Counted from the stretch's first letter, positions 24,725 to 35,222 are shown. The stretch is DNA of 64,000 nucleotides from Thauera chlorobenzoica (GCF_001922305.1 NZ_CP018839.1:3410001-3474000); one strand, 5' to 3'. Translations and numbers: made by a program. The notes: generated from the letters alone by a model not told the origin.

Positions 24725-25045
24725 TCAGCGCGTAACGCCGTAATAGGCCGCCAGAGCCGCCATGTCCTCTTCGGACAGGCCCGCGGCGATGCTCTGCATG
24801 GTCGGATGGCTGCGCTCGCCCGCCTTGTAGGCTTTCAGCGCACTGACGATGTATTCGGGATGCTGGCCGCCAAGCTTGGGCACCGAATAGACTTCGGGGA
24901 ACGCGGTGCGATAGCCTTCGATGCCGTGGCAGCCGACGCACATCGACAGTTTTGCCTGCCAGGCGCCGGACTCGTCCCCCGCGCCCTGTACCGGCGACAG
25001 CAGCGCCGCAAGCGCAATACCGCAAACCAGATGACGTCCCTGCAT
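24725..25045 (-). CDS. Periplasmic class I cytochrome c (c553 type)
   Basis: Paralogue of the next gene: 106 residues, signal peptide (LVCGIALAALLSPVQGA), haem motif CVGCH near residue 36, and SHPTMQSIAAGLSEEDMAALAAYYG with the likely axial methionine. Strong ribosome site (ACGGAGG) upstream of ATG 25045. The pair is divergent from the moxR-like gene across a 157-base gap. Their redox partners cannot be read from the neighbourhood. Confidence 0.9.
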   Translation of the reverse strand: MQGRHLVCGIALAALLSPVQGAGDESGAWQAKLSMCVGCHGIEGYRTAFPEVYSVPKLGGQHPEYIVSALKAYKAGERSHPTMQSIAAGLSEEDMAALAAYYGVTR

Positions 25046-25168
25046 GGTGAGACCTCCGTTGGGTAGCTAGCCGTGCGCTCGACTCGAACGGCATCCGGTC
25101 TGTGTGCGGAACCAGGCACGAACAGTCCCCGCTCCACCGCTTTGCCGGTTTTTTCGTAACGCTAGCCC

Positions 25169-25195
25169 TATAATCGCGGGGAAATAATCAGAGGA
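25169..25195 (+). promoter_or_regulatory. -10 element and ribosome site of moxR-like gene
   Basis: A perfect TATAAT lies at 25169-25174, 28 bases before the start codon, followed by the ribosome site AGAGGA at 25190-25195. No good -35 is found at 17 bases; TTGCCG (25142-25147) is 21 bases away, so the promoter may need an activator. Confidence 0.5.
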
Positions 25196-25202
25196 TTCCC
25201 GG

Positions 25203-26054
<852 letters not shown>

Positions 26055-26092
26055 GGCCGGACCGTGTTCGCAGCCCGGAGGACACCACGGCA

Positions 26093-27271
26093 ATGCTGAT
26101 CGACTTTTTCCTGCACCTCAAGGCACGCAAGCTGCCGGTGTCGACACGGGAGTTCCTGACCGTGCTCGAAGGCCTGCGCGACCGCGTCTGCGGTCATTCG
26201 ATCGACGACTTCTATTTCTACGCCCGTACCTGCCTGGTCAAGGACGAGTCGCTCTACGACCGCTTCGACCAGGCCTTCGGCGAGTACTTCAAGGGCGTCA
26301 CCGAGATTCCCGGCCTGGACGCCGAACTGCCCGAGGACTGGCTGCGGGCGATGATGAAGAAGCATCTCTCGGCCGAAGAGCGCGCGAAGCTGGAAAAGCT
26401 CGGCTGGGACAAGCTGATGGAGGAGTTCCGCAAGCGCCTGAAGGAACAGAAGGGACGCCACCAGGGCGGCAGCAAGTGGATCGGCACCGGCGGCAGCTCA
26501 CCCTTCGGCAACAACGGCACCCACCCCGAAGGCATCCGCGTGGGCGGCGAATCGGCGGGCAACCGCACGGCGGTCAAGGTGTGGGACAAGCGCGAGTTCC
26601 GCAATCTCGACGACTCCGTGGAACTGGGCACGCGCAACATCAAGGTCGCGCTGCGCCGCCTGCGCCGCTTCGCCCGCGACGGTGCGGCCGAGGAGCTCGA
26701 TCTCGACGGCACCATCGCCGCCACCGCGCGCAACGCCGGCTGGCTCGACCTGATGATGCGGCCCGAGCGCCACAACGCGGTCAAGGTGCTGCTCTTCCTC
26801 GATGTCGGCGGCTCGATGGACGACCACATCAAGGTGTGCGAGGAGCTTTTTTCCGCCTGCCGGCTGGAATTCAAGCACCTGGAGTATTTCTACTTCCACA
26901 ACTGTGTCTATGAAGGCGTGTGGCGCGACAACCATCGCCGCCACGCCGAGCGCACTCCCGTGCTCGACGTGATCCACAAGTACGGCCCGGACTACAAGCT
27001 GATCTTCGTCGGTGACGCCACCATGAGCCCCTACGAGATCCTGCACCCGCACGGCTCGGTGGAGCACATGAACCCCGAACCGGGTTCCGCCTGGCTGCGA
27101 CGCCTGCTCGACGCCTACCCCGCTGCGGCCTGGCTCAACCCGGAGCCGGAGCGCCTGTGGCCCTACCGTCAGTCGATCGAGCTGATCCACCAGATCATGG
27201 GCACGCGCATGTTCCCGCTGACCCTCGAAGGCATCGCCCGGGCGATGCAAACCCTGTCGAAGAAACACTAA
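26093..27271 (+). CDS. VWA domain protein, CoxE-like
   Basis: A 392-residue partner of the MoxR ATPase. It starts MLIDFFLHLKARKLPVSTREFL, as in CoxE-like proteins. The C-terminal half is a von Willebrand factor A domain with a metal-site motif LDVGGSMDDH near residue 240 (DxGGS rather than the usual DxSxS) and the later threonine/aspartate region FVGDATMSPYE. The centre (KRLKEQKGRHQGGSKWIGTGG) is charged and flexible. ATG 26093 follows a GGAGGA element. The pair probably acts as a maturation machine for an unidentified enzyme. Confidence 0.88.
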   Translation: MLIDFFLHLKARKLPVSTREFLTVLEGLRDRVCGHSIDDFYFYARTCLVKDESLYDRFDQAFGEYFKGVTEIPGLDAELPEDWLRAMMKKHLSAEERAKLEKLGWDKLMEEFRKRLKEQKGRHQGGSKWIGTGGSSPFGNNGTHPEGIRVGGESAGNRTAVKVWDKREFRNLDDSVELGTRNIKVALRRLRRFARDGAAEELDLDGTIAATARNAGWLDLMMRPERHNAVKVLLFLDVGGSMDDHIKVCEELFSACRLEFKHLEYFYFHNCVYEGVWRDNHRRHAERTPVLDVIHKYGPDYKLIFVGDATMSPYEILHPHGSVEHMNPEPGSAWLRRLLDAYPAAAWLNPEPERLWPYRQSIELIHQIMGTRMFPLTLEGIARAMQTLSKKH

Positions 27272-27296
27272 AAAAAGAGGCGGCCTGCCGGCCGCC
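27270..27296 (-). terminator. Intrinsic terminator for marR direction
   Basis: GGCGGCC (27279-27285), loop TGCC, GGCCGCC (27290-27296) form a 7-bp stem. Read on the minus strand the hairpin is followed by a run of Ts (27277-27271), which makes a classical terminator for the leftward marR-like gene; on the plus strand no T-run follows. Confidence 0.6.
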
Positions 27297-27374
27297 CCAA
27301 CTGCTGTCCACACAAGTGCAATGCATTGCGTGAAACACGGTGATCCGGCCGGCCCGCAACGGGACCGCCGTGAA

Positions 27375-27869
27375 TCATTCGGTGAAAGGCAACGGCTGCA
27401 TGCCGAAACCCTCGTCCAGGTGCTTGATCTGGTGCAGCAGATTATCAAGCTCGCTCTGCAGGCTCGACAGGCCGTCCTCGTCCATCAGGCGCAAGGCTTC
27501 GGGCAACACGCCGCGCGCCGGCGAAGGTGCCCGGGCGAGTAGAGCCACCCCCTCGTCGGTGAGGTATAGCCTGACCACGCGCTGATCGGCGCTGGTGCGC
27601 TCCTTGCGCAGCAGGCCGGCCGTTTCGAGCCGGTCGACCATATTGGATGCGGTGGACTGATGCAGCGCCATCCGGTTGGCCAGTTCGCCCACGCGCAGGC
27701 CCGCCGCCTCCTTGAGTTCCTGTAGTGCCCACAGCTGCGCACCGGTTACCCCGCTCTTGCGTTCGATCCACTGGGAGTGGCGCTGTGCGGTACGGATGAG
27801 GATCCTGAAGCGCTGCAGCACGGAAAGCGGTGTTGCCGGTTTCTTCGGTTTGTGTTGCGTTTCCGCCAT
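27375..27869 (-). CDS. MarR-family transcriptional regulator
   Basis: DNA-binding regulator of 164 residues. The winged helix is visible: VTGAQLWALQELKEAAGLRVGELANRMALHQSTASNMVDRLETAGLLRKE, then the wing TSADQRVVRLYLTDEGVALL. It is divergent from the CLC exchanger gene across a 197-base AT-rich gap and may control itself and that gene. The ligand is unknown. Confidence 0.88.
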   Translation of the reverse strand: MAETQHKPKKPATPLSVLQRFRILIRTAQRHSQWIERKSGVTGAQLWALQELKEAAGLRVGELANRMALHQSTASNMVDRLETAGLLRKERTSADQRVVRLYLTDEGVALLARAPSPARGVLPEALRLMDEDGLSSLQSELDNLLHQIKHLDEGFGMQPLPFTE

Positions 27870-28066
27870 TTAAAAATCTCGCTCGAACTATATTTTCTCA
27901 AATCATTATTGTCAAAAAAACATCACGCCCTGCCACAAGCCATATGGTAGCGGTATCGTTGACCCTGCGCATGCGAGGTGCAGCAAAAAGGCTCGTGCCA
28001 CCACCCGGTTTGCCCCACTCACTCGACGCGGCGATCACGGGATCGCGCACCGCAACAGAGGCCACG

Positions 28067-29482
28067 ATGAGCGCCGAATCCAGCCCTGACACTCCCAAAC
28101 CCTCCCCCTCCCGGTGGGCACTCCACCGCGTAGTGCGGGGCGGTCGGCGCTATGCGCTGCCGTGGCTGTCGCTACGGCGCTGGCGGGTGCGGCTCTTGCT
28201 GGTCGGTGCGGCCCTGCTCGCCGGGCTGATCGCCATCGCATTCGCGATCGGCGCCGAACTCGCCATCGAAACCCATGCCGGACTGATGCACGAGCGCCCC
28301 TGGCTGAGCCTGGTCGTCGCCCCCGCAGGCTTTGCCCTCCTCGCCTGGCTGTCCCGGCGGCTGTTCCCCGGCACCGAAGGCAGCGGCATTCCGCAGGCGA
28401 TCGCAGCCGCGATGTCGGACGACAACCACGTGCGGCGGCAACTGCTGTCGCTACGCATCGCCATCGCCAAGGTCTTTCTGACCCTGGGGGGGCTGCTCTC
28501 GGGCGCCTCAATCGGGCGTGAAGGGCCGTCGGTACAGGTCGGCGCATCGATCATGCACCTGCTGGCCGGGCGCAAGCGCCGGCGCATCGCATCGAGCCGC
28601 GACCTGATTGTCGCCGGCAGCGGCGCCGGTATCGCCGCGGCGTTCAACACCCCGCTCGGCGGCATCATGTTCGCAATCGAGGAGATGTGCCGCCACCGCG
28701 CCTTCCGCGCCAACAGCACCACCCTCGCCGCAGTCATCTTCGCCGGCCTGATGTCGCTCGCGGTGCTGGGCAACTACACTTACTTCGGCCGTACTCCGGC
28801 CACCATCGGCTGGCCGGACGGCATCTGGCCGGTACTGTCCTGCGGCATCGCCGGCGGCCTGCTCGGAGGAGGGTTCGCACGCCTGCTGATCGCTTCCTCG
28901 CGCGGGCTGCCGGGGCAGGTCGGGGTGTTCGCGCTGAGCCGGCCGATCACCTTCGCCGCCGCCTGCGGCCTGGCGACCGGAGTCATCGGCCTCGCCAGCG
29001 GCGGCCTCACCTACGGCACCGGCTACGCCGAATCCAAGGCTGCCCTCGAAGGCAGCGCAGCCTTGCCGGTGGCCTTCATGCTGCTGAAGATGGCGGTGAT
29101 CTGGCTCGCCTTCGTCGCACGCATTCCAGGCGGCATCTTCGCCCCGGCGCTGGCGGTCGGCGCGGGCCTGGGATCGGACATCGCGCTGCTGCTGCCGGGC
29201 GAACCCGACCCCGCGATCCTGGTGCTGGGCATGGTCGCCTTCCTCGCTGCGATGACCCAGGCGCCGATCACCGCGTTCGTGATCGTCATGGAAATGACCG
29301 CCAACCACCAGATGCTGCTGCCCCTGATGGCCACCGCGGTGGTCGCCCACGGCATCTCGCGGTCGGTGGCGCCGGTCCCCCTCTACGACGCCCTGTCCCA
29401 CCCCTGGCTGCGCCGTGCGGAAATGCGCCTGCATCGCGCGCTCCCCGCCGGCAGCGAAAGACAGCCGCCCGTCCAGCCCTGA
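28067..29482 (+). CDS. CLC-family chloride/proton exchanger
   Basis: Inner-membrane protein of 471 residues with about a dozen membrane helices. The chloride-binding signatures are present: GTEGSGIPQAIAA, SGASIGREGPSVQVGA with the gating glutamate, AAFNTPLGGIMFAIEEM with the inner proton-pathway glutamate, and ARIPGGIFAPALAVGAG. Retention of both glutamates points to an exchanger rather than a channel. ATG 28067 has AGAGG upstream. Divergent from marR; a GC hairpin after the stop separates it from the vanillate genes. Roles in acid or halide handling are inferred. Confidence 0.93.
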   Translation: MSAESSPDTPKPSPSRWALHRVVRGGRRYALPWLSLRRWRVRLLLVGAALLAGLIAIAFAIGAELAIETHAGLMHERPWLSLVVAPAGFALLAWLSRRLFPGTEGSGIPQAIAAAMSDDNHVRRQLLSLRIAIAKVFLTLGGLLSGASIGREGPSVQVGASIMHLLAGRKRRRIASSRDLIVAGSGAGIAAAFNTPLGGIMFAIEEMCRHRAFRANSTTLAAVIFAGLMSLAVLGNYTYFGRTPATIGWPDGIWPVLSCGIAGGLLGGGFARLLIASSRGLPGQVGVFALSRPITFAAACGLATGVIGLASGGLTYGTGYAESKAALEGSAALPVAFMLLKMAVIWLAFVARIPGGIFAPALAVGAGLGSDIALLLPGEPDPAILVLGMVAFLAAMTQAPITAFVIVMEMTANHQMLLPLMATAVVAHGISRSVAPVPLYDALSHPWLRRAEMRLHRALPAGSERQPPVQP

Positions 29483-29506
29483 ACGCCCTCGACCGCCGCT
29501 GCACCG

Positions 29507-29526
29507 CCCCCCTGGGCGGGGGCGTA
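29507..29526 (+). terminator. GC hairpin after CLC gene
   Basis: CGCCCCC (29507-29513) and GGGGGCG (29520-29526) form a 7-bp stem with a six-base loop, 24 bases after the CLC stop codon. No T-run follows, so termination strength is uncertain. Confidence 0.4.
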
Positions 29527-29547
29527 GGGGGGGAGATAATTTCTGCA

Positions 29548-29618
29548 GTGTATACACACAACAAGCAAAAAATCGATTTTTCGTCTAGAATCGGTCCATA
29601 CAATCACAAATGTATACA
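29548..29618 (+). promoter_or_regulatory. vanR promoter with two TGTATACA operators
   Basis: Two palindromes share the core TGTATACA: GTGTATACAC (29548-29557) and TGTATACA (29611-29618). Their centres are 62 bases apart, about six helical turns, which would put them on one face of the DNA. A -10-like TAGAAT lies between them (29586-29591). The second site ends one base before the vanR start codon. The arrangement fits autorepression by the FCD-type VanR through looping. Confidence 0.55.
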
Positions 29619-29619
29619 A

Positions 29620-30381
29620 ATGGCGATAAAAACGCTTTCCCAGGCGCCTGAAGACAATCCTTCCCAGACGGTACGCGCACTGTTGCGCCTGCGCGAGATG
29701 ATCCTCGACGGTGAATTGCCCGCTGGCGAGCGCATTTCCGAACCGGTCGTCGCCGAACTGACCGGAATATCGCGCACCCCCATCCGCACCGCCCTCGTCC
29801 GCCTGCAGGAAGAAGGGCTGCTCGACCCGATCCGCTCCGGCGGGTTCAAGGTGAAGTCGTTTTCGCTCGATGAAATCTGCGATGCGATCGAGGTCCGCGG
29901 CACGCTCGAAGGCCTCGCCGCACGGCTGGCAGCGGAACGTGGGGTGGCGCCGGAGCTGATCGATGCCTTGCGCGCCTGCACCCGCGACATCGACGCCGCG
30001 CTCGATGCCAGCACCGAACTCAGCGACGAGCGCTTCACCGCCTACGTCGAAGCCAATGCCCGCTATCACGCGCTGCTCGAGCAGGCCTGCGCCAGCGAAG
30101 TCGTACAGCGCCAGCTCGAACGCTGCAAGGCGCTGCCCTTTGCCTCACCCAATGCCTTTCTGCGGGTGCAGGCAGTCTCTCCCGATGCGCTGCTGACGCT
30201 GCAGATCGCCAACGCCCAGCACTGCGCCGTGATCGAGGCGCTGGCGGCGCGTGAAGGCAGCCGTGCCGAAGCACTCATGCGCGAGCACACCCGCATCGCT
30301 CGACGCAATCTCGAGACCACCCTCGCCAATCCCCACATCAAGGCCCTGGTGCCTGGTGCCAGCCTGATCGTGACCCGCTGA
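29620..30381 (+). CDS. vanR: GntR/FCD regulator of vanillate demethylase
   Basis: Probable repressor of the vanAB genes that follow. The 253-residue protein has an N-terminal winged helix-turn-helix (VRALLRLREMILDGELPAGERISEPVVAELTGISRTPIRTAL) and a C-terminal FCD ligand domain (DAIEVRGTLEGLAARLAAERG, then ARYHALLEQACAS with a metal-binding-type histidine). Symbol and ligand are inferred from position upstream of vanA and vanB. ATG 29620 lies directly behind an operator-like palindrome, so translation may start close to the promoter. The gap to vanA is only 77 bases and holds no operator, so vanRAB probably form one unit. Confidence 0.85.
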   Translation: MAIKTLSQAPEDNPSQTVRALLRLREMILDGELPAGERISEPVVAELTGISRTPIRTALVRLQEEGLLDPIRSGGFKVKSFSLDEICDAIEVRGTLEGLAARLAAERGVAPELIDALRACTRDIDAALDASTELSDERFTAYVEANARYHALLEQACASEVVQRQLERCKALPFASPNAFLRVQAVSPDALLTLQIANAQHCAVIEALAAREGSRAEALMREHTRIARRNLETTLANPHIKALVPGASLIVTR

Positions 30382-30458
30382 GGCCGCTTCCCATCGCTCG
30401 CTATGCCAGCGGCCAAGAACGATACGAACGCCCCACCCCCAGCAAGGAGACCTCCGCC

Positions 30459-31508
30459 ATGTTTCCCAAGAACGCCTGGTACGTTGCCTGCACACCGGAT
30501 GAGATCGAGCACAAGCCGCTCGGCCGCACGATCTGCGGCGAGCAGGTCGCCCTTTATCGCGCCCAGGATGGCATCGCCGCTGCAGTGGACGATTTCTGCC
30601 CGCACCGCGGCGCACCGCTGTCACTCGGCCGCGTTGTCGACGGCAAGCTGGTGTGTGGCTACCACGGCCTCGAAATGGGCCGCGACGGCAGGGCCGTGGC
30701 GATGCCGGGCCAGCGCGTGCGCGGCTTCCCCTGCATCCGCAGCTATCCGGTGATCGAGCGCGGCGGCTTCGTATGGATCTGGCCGGGCGACCCGACGCAG
30801 GCCGACCCCGCCCGCCTGCCGCACATGGAATGGGCCGACAATCCGGACTGGGCCTTCGGCGGCGGCCGCTACTACATCCGCTGCGACTACCGCCTGATGA
30901 TCGACAACCTGATGGACCTGACTCACGAAAAATACGTCCACGCAGACAGCATCGGCCAGAAGGAGCTCGACGAAGCCGCACCGACCACCCGGGTCGAAGG
31001 CAACACCGTGATCACCGGCCGCTTCATGGAAAACATCATGCCACCCCCGTTCTGGCAGGCCGCGCTACGGGGCAACAAGCTCGCCGACGACGTACCGTGC
31101 GACCGCTGGCAGATCTGCCGCTTCAGCGCACCGGGCCAGGTCCTGATCGATGTCGGCGTGGCCCACGCTGGCAAGGGCGGCTTCGACGCCGATCCGGCGG
31201 TCAAGGCCGCCGGCACCGTGGTCGACTTCATCACCCCCGAGAGCGAAACCACGATGTGGTACTTCTGGGGGATGGCACGCAACTTCGAGCCCCGCGACGC
31301 AGCGCTCACCGCCCGCATCCGCGAAGCCCAGGGCAAGGTCTTCAGCGAAGATCTGGAAATGCTCGAATCACAGCAACGCAACCTGCTGCGCTGGCCCGAG
31401 CGCAAGCTGCTGAGCCTGAACACCGACCTCGGCGGGGTGCAGGCGCGGCGTATGCTTGAACGCCTGGTCGAGCAGGAACGCAGCACCACCGCACAAACCG
31501 GCACCTGA
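30459..31508 (+). CDS. vanA: Vanillate O-demethylase oxygenase subunit
   Basis: Rieske non-haem iron oxygenase that removes the methyl group of vanillate to give protocatechuate and formaldehyde. The 349-residue protein starts MFPKNAWYVACTPDEIEHKPLGRTICGE. The Rieske cluster ligands are Cys47 and His49 (CPHRGAPL) and Cys66 and His69 (CGYHGLEM). The catalytic domain has DNLMDLTHEKYVHADSIGQ with the iron-binding histidines. Good ribosome site AAGGAGA. Partner reductase vanB follows. Confidence 0.93.
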   Translation: MFPKNAWYVACTPDEIEHKPLGRTICGEQVALYRAQDGIAAAVDDFCPHRGAPLSLGRVVDGKLVCGYHGLEMGRDGRAVAMPGQRVRGFPCIRSYPVIERGGFVWIWPGDPTQADPARLPHMEWADNPDWAFGGGRYYIRCDYRLMIDNLMDLTHEKYVHADSIGQKELDEAAPTTRVEGNTVITGRFMENIMPPPFWQAALRGNKLADDVPCDRWQICRFSAPGQVLIDVGVAHAGKGGFDADPAVKAAGTVVDFITPESETTMWYFWGMARNFEPRDAALTARIREAQGKVFSEDLEMLESQQRNLLRWPERKLLSLNTDLGGVQARRMLERLVEQERSTTAQTGT

Positions 31509-31593
31509 TCCTGCCCCCTCCTATTCAGCCTGTTGCCGCCACACCTTCTTTCCTGCGGGCCAGCCCACGACCCGCCCAACAAGGACGCGCATC

Positions 31594-32559
31594 ATGACCT
31601 CCCCGACCCTGAACGTCCGTGTCGTGCGCAAGGCCGCCGAAGCGGTCGACATCGCCACCTTCGAGCTCGTCGCCGCCGACGGCAGCGCCCTGCCGCCGTT
31701 TTCCGCCGGCGCCCACATCGACGTCCATCTGCCCAACGGCCTCGTCCGCCAGTACTCGTTGTGCAACGACCCGGCGGAGACCCACCGCTACCTGATCGGG
31801 GTACTGCGCGATCCCGCCTCGCGCGGCGGCTCGCAGGCGATGCACGACCAGGTCCGGGACGGCGACCTGCTCCGGATCAGCGCCCCCAAGAACCACTTCC
31901 CGCTCGCCCACGAGGCTCGCCGCAGCCTGTTGCTGGCCGGCGGCATCGGCATCACCCCGATCCTGTGCATGGCCGAACGCCTGGCCTTGACCGGGGCCGA
32001 ATTCACCCTGCATTACTGCGCCCGCACCCCCGAGCGCACCGCTTTCCGCGAGCGCATCCGCCGCTCGGCCTACGCCCCGCGGGTGCACTTCCACTTCGAT
32101 GACGGCGCGCCCGCGCAGAAGCTCGATCTAGACGCCACCCTCGCCCGCCCCGAGGACGGCGTCCACCTCTACGTCTGCGGCCCGAAGGGCTTCATCGATG
32201 CGGTGCTCGCCACCGCCCGCGCCAGGGGCTGGGCGCAAGCGCAGCTGCACTACGAGTTCTTCTCCGCCGAGCCCACGGCCTCGGCCAGCGATGGCAGCTT
32301 CGAGGTCCAGCTCGCCAGCTCCGGGCGCGTCGTCCACGTGGCCAAGGAGCAGACCGTGCTCGCAGCCCTCGCCGCCGCCGGAGTGGAAGTCCAGTCTGCC
32401 TGCGAACAAGGCGTGTGCGGAACCTGCCTGACACGCGTGCTCGAAGGCGAACCCGACCACCGCGACAGCTACCTGAGCCCGGAGGAGCGCGCCGCCAACG
32501 ACCAGTTCCTGCCCTGCTGCTCGCGCGCCAGGTCGGCGCGGCTGGTGCTCGATCTCTGA
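31594..32559 (+). CDS. vanB: Vanillate O-demethylase reductase subunit
   Basis: Class IA reductase that passes electrons from NADH to VanA. The 321-residue protein has an FMN-binding domain (RQYSLCNDPAETHRYLIGVLRD), an NAD-binding domain (LLLAGGIGITPILCMAERL, YVCGPKGFIDAV) and a C-terminal plant-type [2Fe-2S] domain with Cys270, Cys275 and Cys278 (CEQGVCGTC) and a fourth cysteine in FLPCCSRA. ATG 31594 with AAGGA upstream gives the family start; the longer frame overlaps vanA. Confidence 0.93.
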   Translation: MTSPTLNVRVVRKAAEAVDIATFELVAADGSALPPFSAGAHIDVHLPNGLVRQYSLCNDPAETHRYLIGVLRDPASRGGSQAMHDQVRDGDLLRISAPKNHFPLAHEARRSLLLAGGIGITPILCMAERLALTGAEFTLHYCARTPERTAFRERIRRSAYAPRVHFHFDDGAPAQKLDLDATLARPEDGVHLYVCGPKGFIDAVLATARARGWAQAQLHYEFFSAEPTASASDGSFEVQLASSGRVVHVAKEQTVLAALAAAGVEVQSACEQGVCGTCLTRVLEGEPDHRDSYLSPEERAANDQFLPCCSRARSARLVLDL

Positions 32560-32570
32560 CGACAGGCGAC

Positions 32571-32605
32571 AAAAAGGGCGGCACCCATCGCGGTGTGCCG
32601 CCCTT
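32571..32605 (-). terminator. Intrinsic terminator between vanB and htpG
   Basis: AAGGGCGGCAC (32574-32584) and GTGCCGCCCTT (32595-32605) form a perfect 11-bp stem with a 10-base loop. On the minus strand it is followed by a T-run (32575-32571), so it is a good terminator for htpG; it also follows vanB by 14 bases and may stop that transcript. Confidence 0.75.
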
Positions 32606-32653
32606 CCATGCTGCAGCGCGGCAGGCGCAGGCCCGCCGCGCTCGATTGCCACC

Positions 32654-34585
32654 TCAGTTCCCGCTCATCGCCATCATCAGCTGGTTGATGCGCTTCACGA
32701 AGGTCGCCGGGTCGTCGAGGGTGCCACCTTCGGCGAGCAGCGCCTGATCGAACAGCACCGCGGCCCAGTCATCGAAGTTCCTGTCCTCGTACTTCAGGCG
32801 CAGCACCGCCGGGTGGTTGGGGTTGATCTCGAGGATCGGCTTCGACACCGGTGCGTTCTGCCCCGCGGCCTTCAGGATGCGGGCGAGGTTCATGCCGAGG
32901 TCGTGCTCGTCGGCGACCAGGCAAGCGGGCGAATCGGTCAGGCGCAGCGTCACCTTGACGTCCTTGACGCGCTCGCCCAGGCTCGCCTTCATCTTGTCGA
33001 GCAATTCCTTGTACTCGTCGGCAGCCTTCTCGGCTTCCTGCTTCTCCGCCTCGTCCTCGAGCGCGCCGAGGTCAAGGCCGCCCTTGGCCACCGACACCAG
33101 GGCCTTGCCGTCGAACTCGGTGAGGTTGCCGGTCACCCACTCGTCGACGCGGTCGGTGAGCAGCAGCACCTCGATGTCCTTCTTGCGGAACACCTCGAGA
33201 TGCGGGCTGTTCTTCGCCGCATTGAAGGTTTCCGCGGTGACGTAGTAGATCTTGTCCTGGCCTTCCTTCATGCGGCCGATGTAGTCGGCGAGCGAGACCA
33301 CCTCGTCGGGCGTGTCGGCCTTCGTCGAGGCGAAGCGCAGCAGGCCGGCGATCTTGTCCTTGTTGGCGAAGTCCTCGCCGACGCCCTCCTTCAACACCTT
33401 GCCGAAGGCCTTCCAGAAGGTCGCGTACTTCTCCTGGTCGGCGGCCTCGTCGCTGTTGGCGAAGCTTTCGAGCAGGGTCAGCACCTTTTTCGTGCACCCC
33501 GAGCGGATGGTGTCGATGTCCTTGGACTCCTGCAGGATCTCGCGCGACACGTTGAGCGGCAGGTCGGCCGAATCGACCACCCCGCGCACGAAGCGCAGGT
33601 AGGTCGGCATCAGTTTCTCGGCATCGTCCATGATGAAGACGCGCTTCACGTAGAGCTTGATGCCGTGGCGGGCGTTGCGGTCCCACAGGTCGAAGGGCGC
33701 GTTCTTCGGGATGTAGAGCAGGTTGGTGTATTCGTGGCGGCCCTCGACGCGCGAATGGGTCCACGCCAGCGGCTCCTCGAAGTCGTGGCCGACGTGCTTG
33801 TAGAAGGCGGTGTACTCATCGTCCGTGATGTCGTTCTTCGCCCGCGTCCACAGCGCGTTGGCCTGATTGACGGTCTCGTCCTCGTCGGTCGGAACCTGCG
33901 CCTGCTGCTCCTCGTTCCATTCCTCCTTGTTCATCACGATCGGCTGGACGATGTGGTCGGAGTACTTGCGGATCAGGCTCTTCAACTTCCACGACGACAG
34001 CAGGTCTTCCTGGCCCTCACGCAGGTGCAGGATGATCTGGGTGCCGCGGCCGGCCTTCTCGACCTGCTCCACGGTGTAGGCGCCGGCCTCGTCGCCGGCC
34101 ATCGAGCATTCCCATTTCACCCCTTCGGCGGCGGCCAAGCCGGCACGGCGGGTCACCACCGTGACCTTGTCGGCGACGATGAAGGCGGAGTAGAAGCCAA
34201 CGCCGAACTGGCCGATCAGGTGGGCGTCCTTCTTCTGGTCGCCGGTAAGCTGGCCGAAGAACTCCTTGGTGCCCGACTTGGCGATGGTGCCGAGGTGGGC
34301 GACGGCCTCGTCGCGGCTCATGCCGATGCCGTTGTCGGCGACGGTGATCGTCTTCGCCTCGGCGTCGAAGCCGATGCGGATCTTCAGCTCGGCGTCGTTC
34401 TCGTACAGCGCGCCGTTGTCGAGCGCCTCGAAGCGCAGCTTGTCGCAGGCGTCGGAGGCGTTGGAGACCAGTTCGCGCAGGAAGATCTCGCGGTTGGAGT
34501 ACAGCGAGTGGATCATCAGGTGAAGCAGCTGCTTCACCTCGGCCTGGAAATTGAGGGTCTGAGCGGCTGCGGCGGTTTCGGACAT
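32654..34585 (-). CDS. htpG: Chaperone protein HtpG (Hsp90)
   Basis: Bacterial Hsp90, an ATP-dependent cytoplasmic chaperone; 643 residues. The N-terminal GHKL ATPase domain shows [20 protein letters not shown] with the ATP-site asparagine, [28 protein letters not shown], and [16 protein letters not shown]. The middle domain has [19 protein letters not shown] with the catalytic arginine/Gln region. ATG 34585 gives the canonical MSET...[25 protein letters not shown] start; an upstream in-frame codon overlaps greB and is rejected. A strong terminator lies 48 bases downstream. Confidence 0.97.
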   Translation of the reverse strand: MSETAAAAQTLNFQAEVKQLLHLMIHSLYSNREIFLRELVSNASDACDKLRFEALDNGALYENDAELKIRIGFDAEAKTITVADNGIGMSRDEAVAHLGTIAKSGTKEFFGQLTGDQKKDAHLIGQFGVGFYSAFIVADKVTVVTRRAGLAAAEGVKWECSMAGDEAGAYTVEQVEKAGRGTQIILHLREGQEDLLSSWKLKSLIRKYSDHIVQPIVMNKEEWNEEQQAQVPTDEDETVNQANALWTRAKNDITDDEYTAFYKHVGHDFEEPLAWTHSRVEGRHEYTNLLYIPKNAPFDLWDRNARHGIKLYVKRVFIMDDAEKLMPTYLRFVRGVVDSADLPLNVSREILQESKDIDTIRSGCTKKVLTLLESFANSDEAADQEKYATFWKAFGKVLKEGVGEDFANKDKIAGLLRFASTKADTPDEVVSLADYIGRMKEGQDKIYYVTAETFNAAKNSPHLEVFRKKDIEVLLLTDRVDEWVTGNLTEFDGKALVSVAKGGLDLGALEDEAEKQEAEKAADEYKELLDKMKASLGERVKDVKVTLRLTDSPACLVADEHDLGMNLARILKAAGQNAPVSKPILEINPNHPAVLRLKYEDRNFDDWAAVLFDQALLAEGGTLDDPATFVKRINQLMMAMSGN

Positions 34586-34667
34586 GGATACGGCTCCAAC
34601 GTTGTTTCGGATCAGTGGAACCTGAGATGGGGATGGCCGCCGGCGTTTCAAGCCCTGGCCGAAGGGT

Positions 34668-35222
34668 TCAGACGTACTGCACGTCGACAATCTCGATCTC
34701 ACGCATTCCTGCCGGGCTCTGGAAGCGCACCACATCGCCGATCTTCGCCTTCAGCACCGCGCGCGCCAGCGGCGAGATCCAGCTGATCCGCCCCTGCGCA
34801 GCGTCGGCCTCGTCCACGCCGACGATCTGCCAGGTCTGGATCTCGTCGGTATCGAGGTCGCAGAAACTGAGCGTGGCGCCGAAGAACACTTGTTCGAGCC
34901 CTTGCTGGCGCTCGGGATCGACCACTTCGGCACTCTCGATGCGCTTGATCAGGAAGCGGATGCGGCGATCGATCTCACGCAGCCGCTTCTTGCCGTAGAT
35001 GTAATCGCCGTTCTCCGAACGGTCGCCGTTACCCGCCGCCCAGGCAACGGTCTCGACCAGTTTCGGGCGCTCGATGCGCACCAGCTGGTCCAGTTCCACC
35101 CGCAGCGCATCGTAACCCCGCCGCGTCATGTAGTTCTTGCTGCCGGCCGGCAGGCGCTGGGCGGGAGCAAGCTCCTCGTCCTCGTCGGCGCCATCACCTT
35201 CCTTCACGAATGCCTTGTTCAC
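34668..35222 (-). CDS. greB: Transcript cleavage factor GreB
   Basis: Rescues backtracked RNA polymerase by stimulating transcript cleavage. The 184-residue product has the N-terminal coiled coil [58 protein letters not shown], with the acidic tip residues in GDRSENGDY, and the C-terminal FKBP-like domain ([34 protein letters not shown]). An unusual acidic N-terminal extension of about 30 residues ([11 protein letters not shown]) comes first. GTG 35222 is preferred because GAGGA precedes it; ATG 35261 is possible. Confidence 0.9.
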   Translation of the reverse strand: MNKAFVKEGDGADEDEELAPAQRLPAGSKNYMTRRGYDALRVELDQLVRIERPKLVETVAWAAGNGDRSENGDYIYGKKRLREIDRRIRFLIKRIESAEVVDPERQQGLEQVFFGATLSFCDLDTDEIQTWQIVGVDEADAAQGRISWISPLARAVLKAKIGDVVRFQSPAGMREIEIVDVQYV

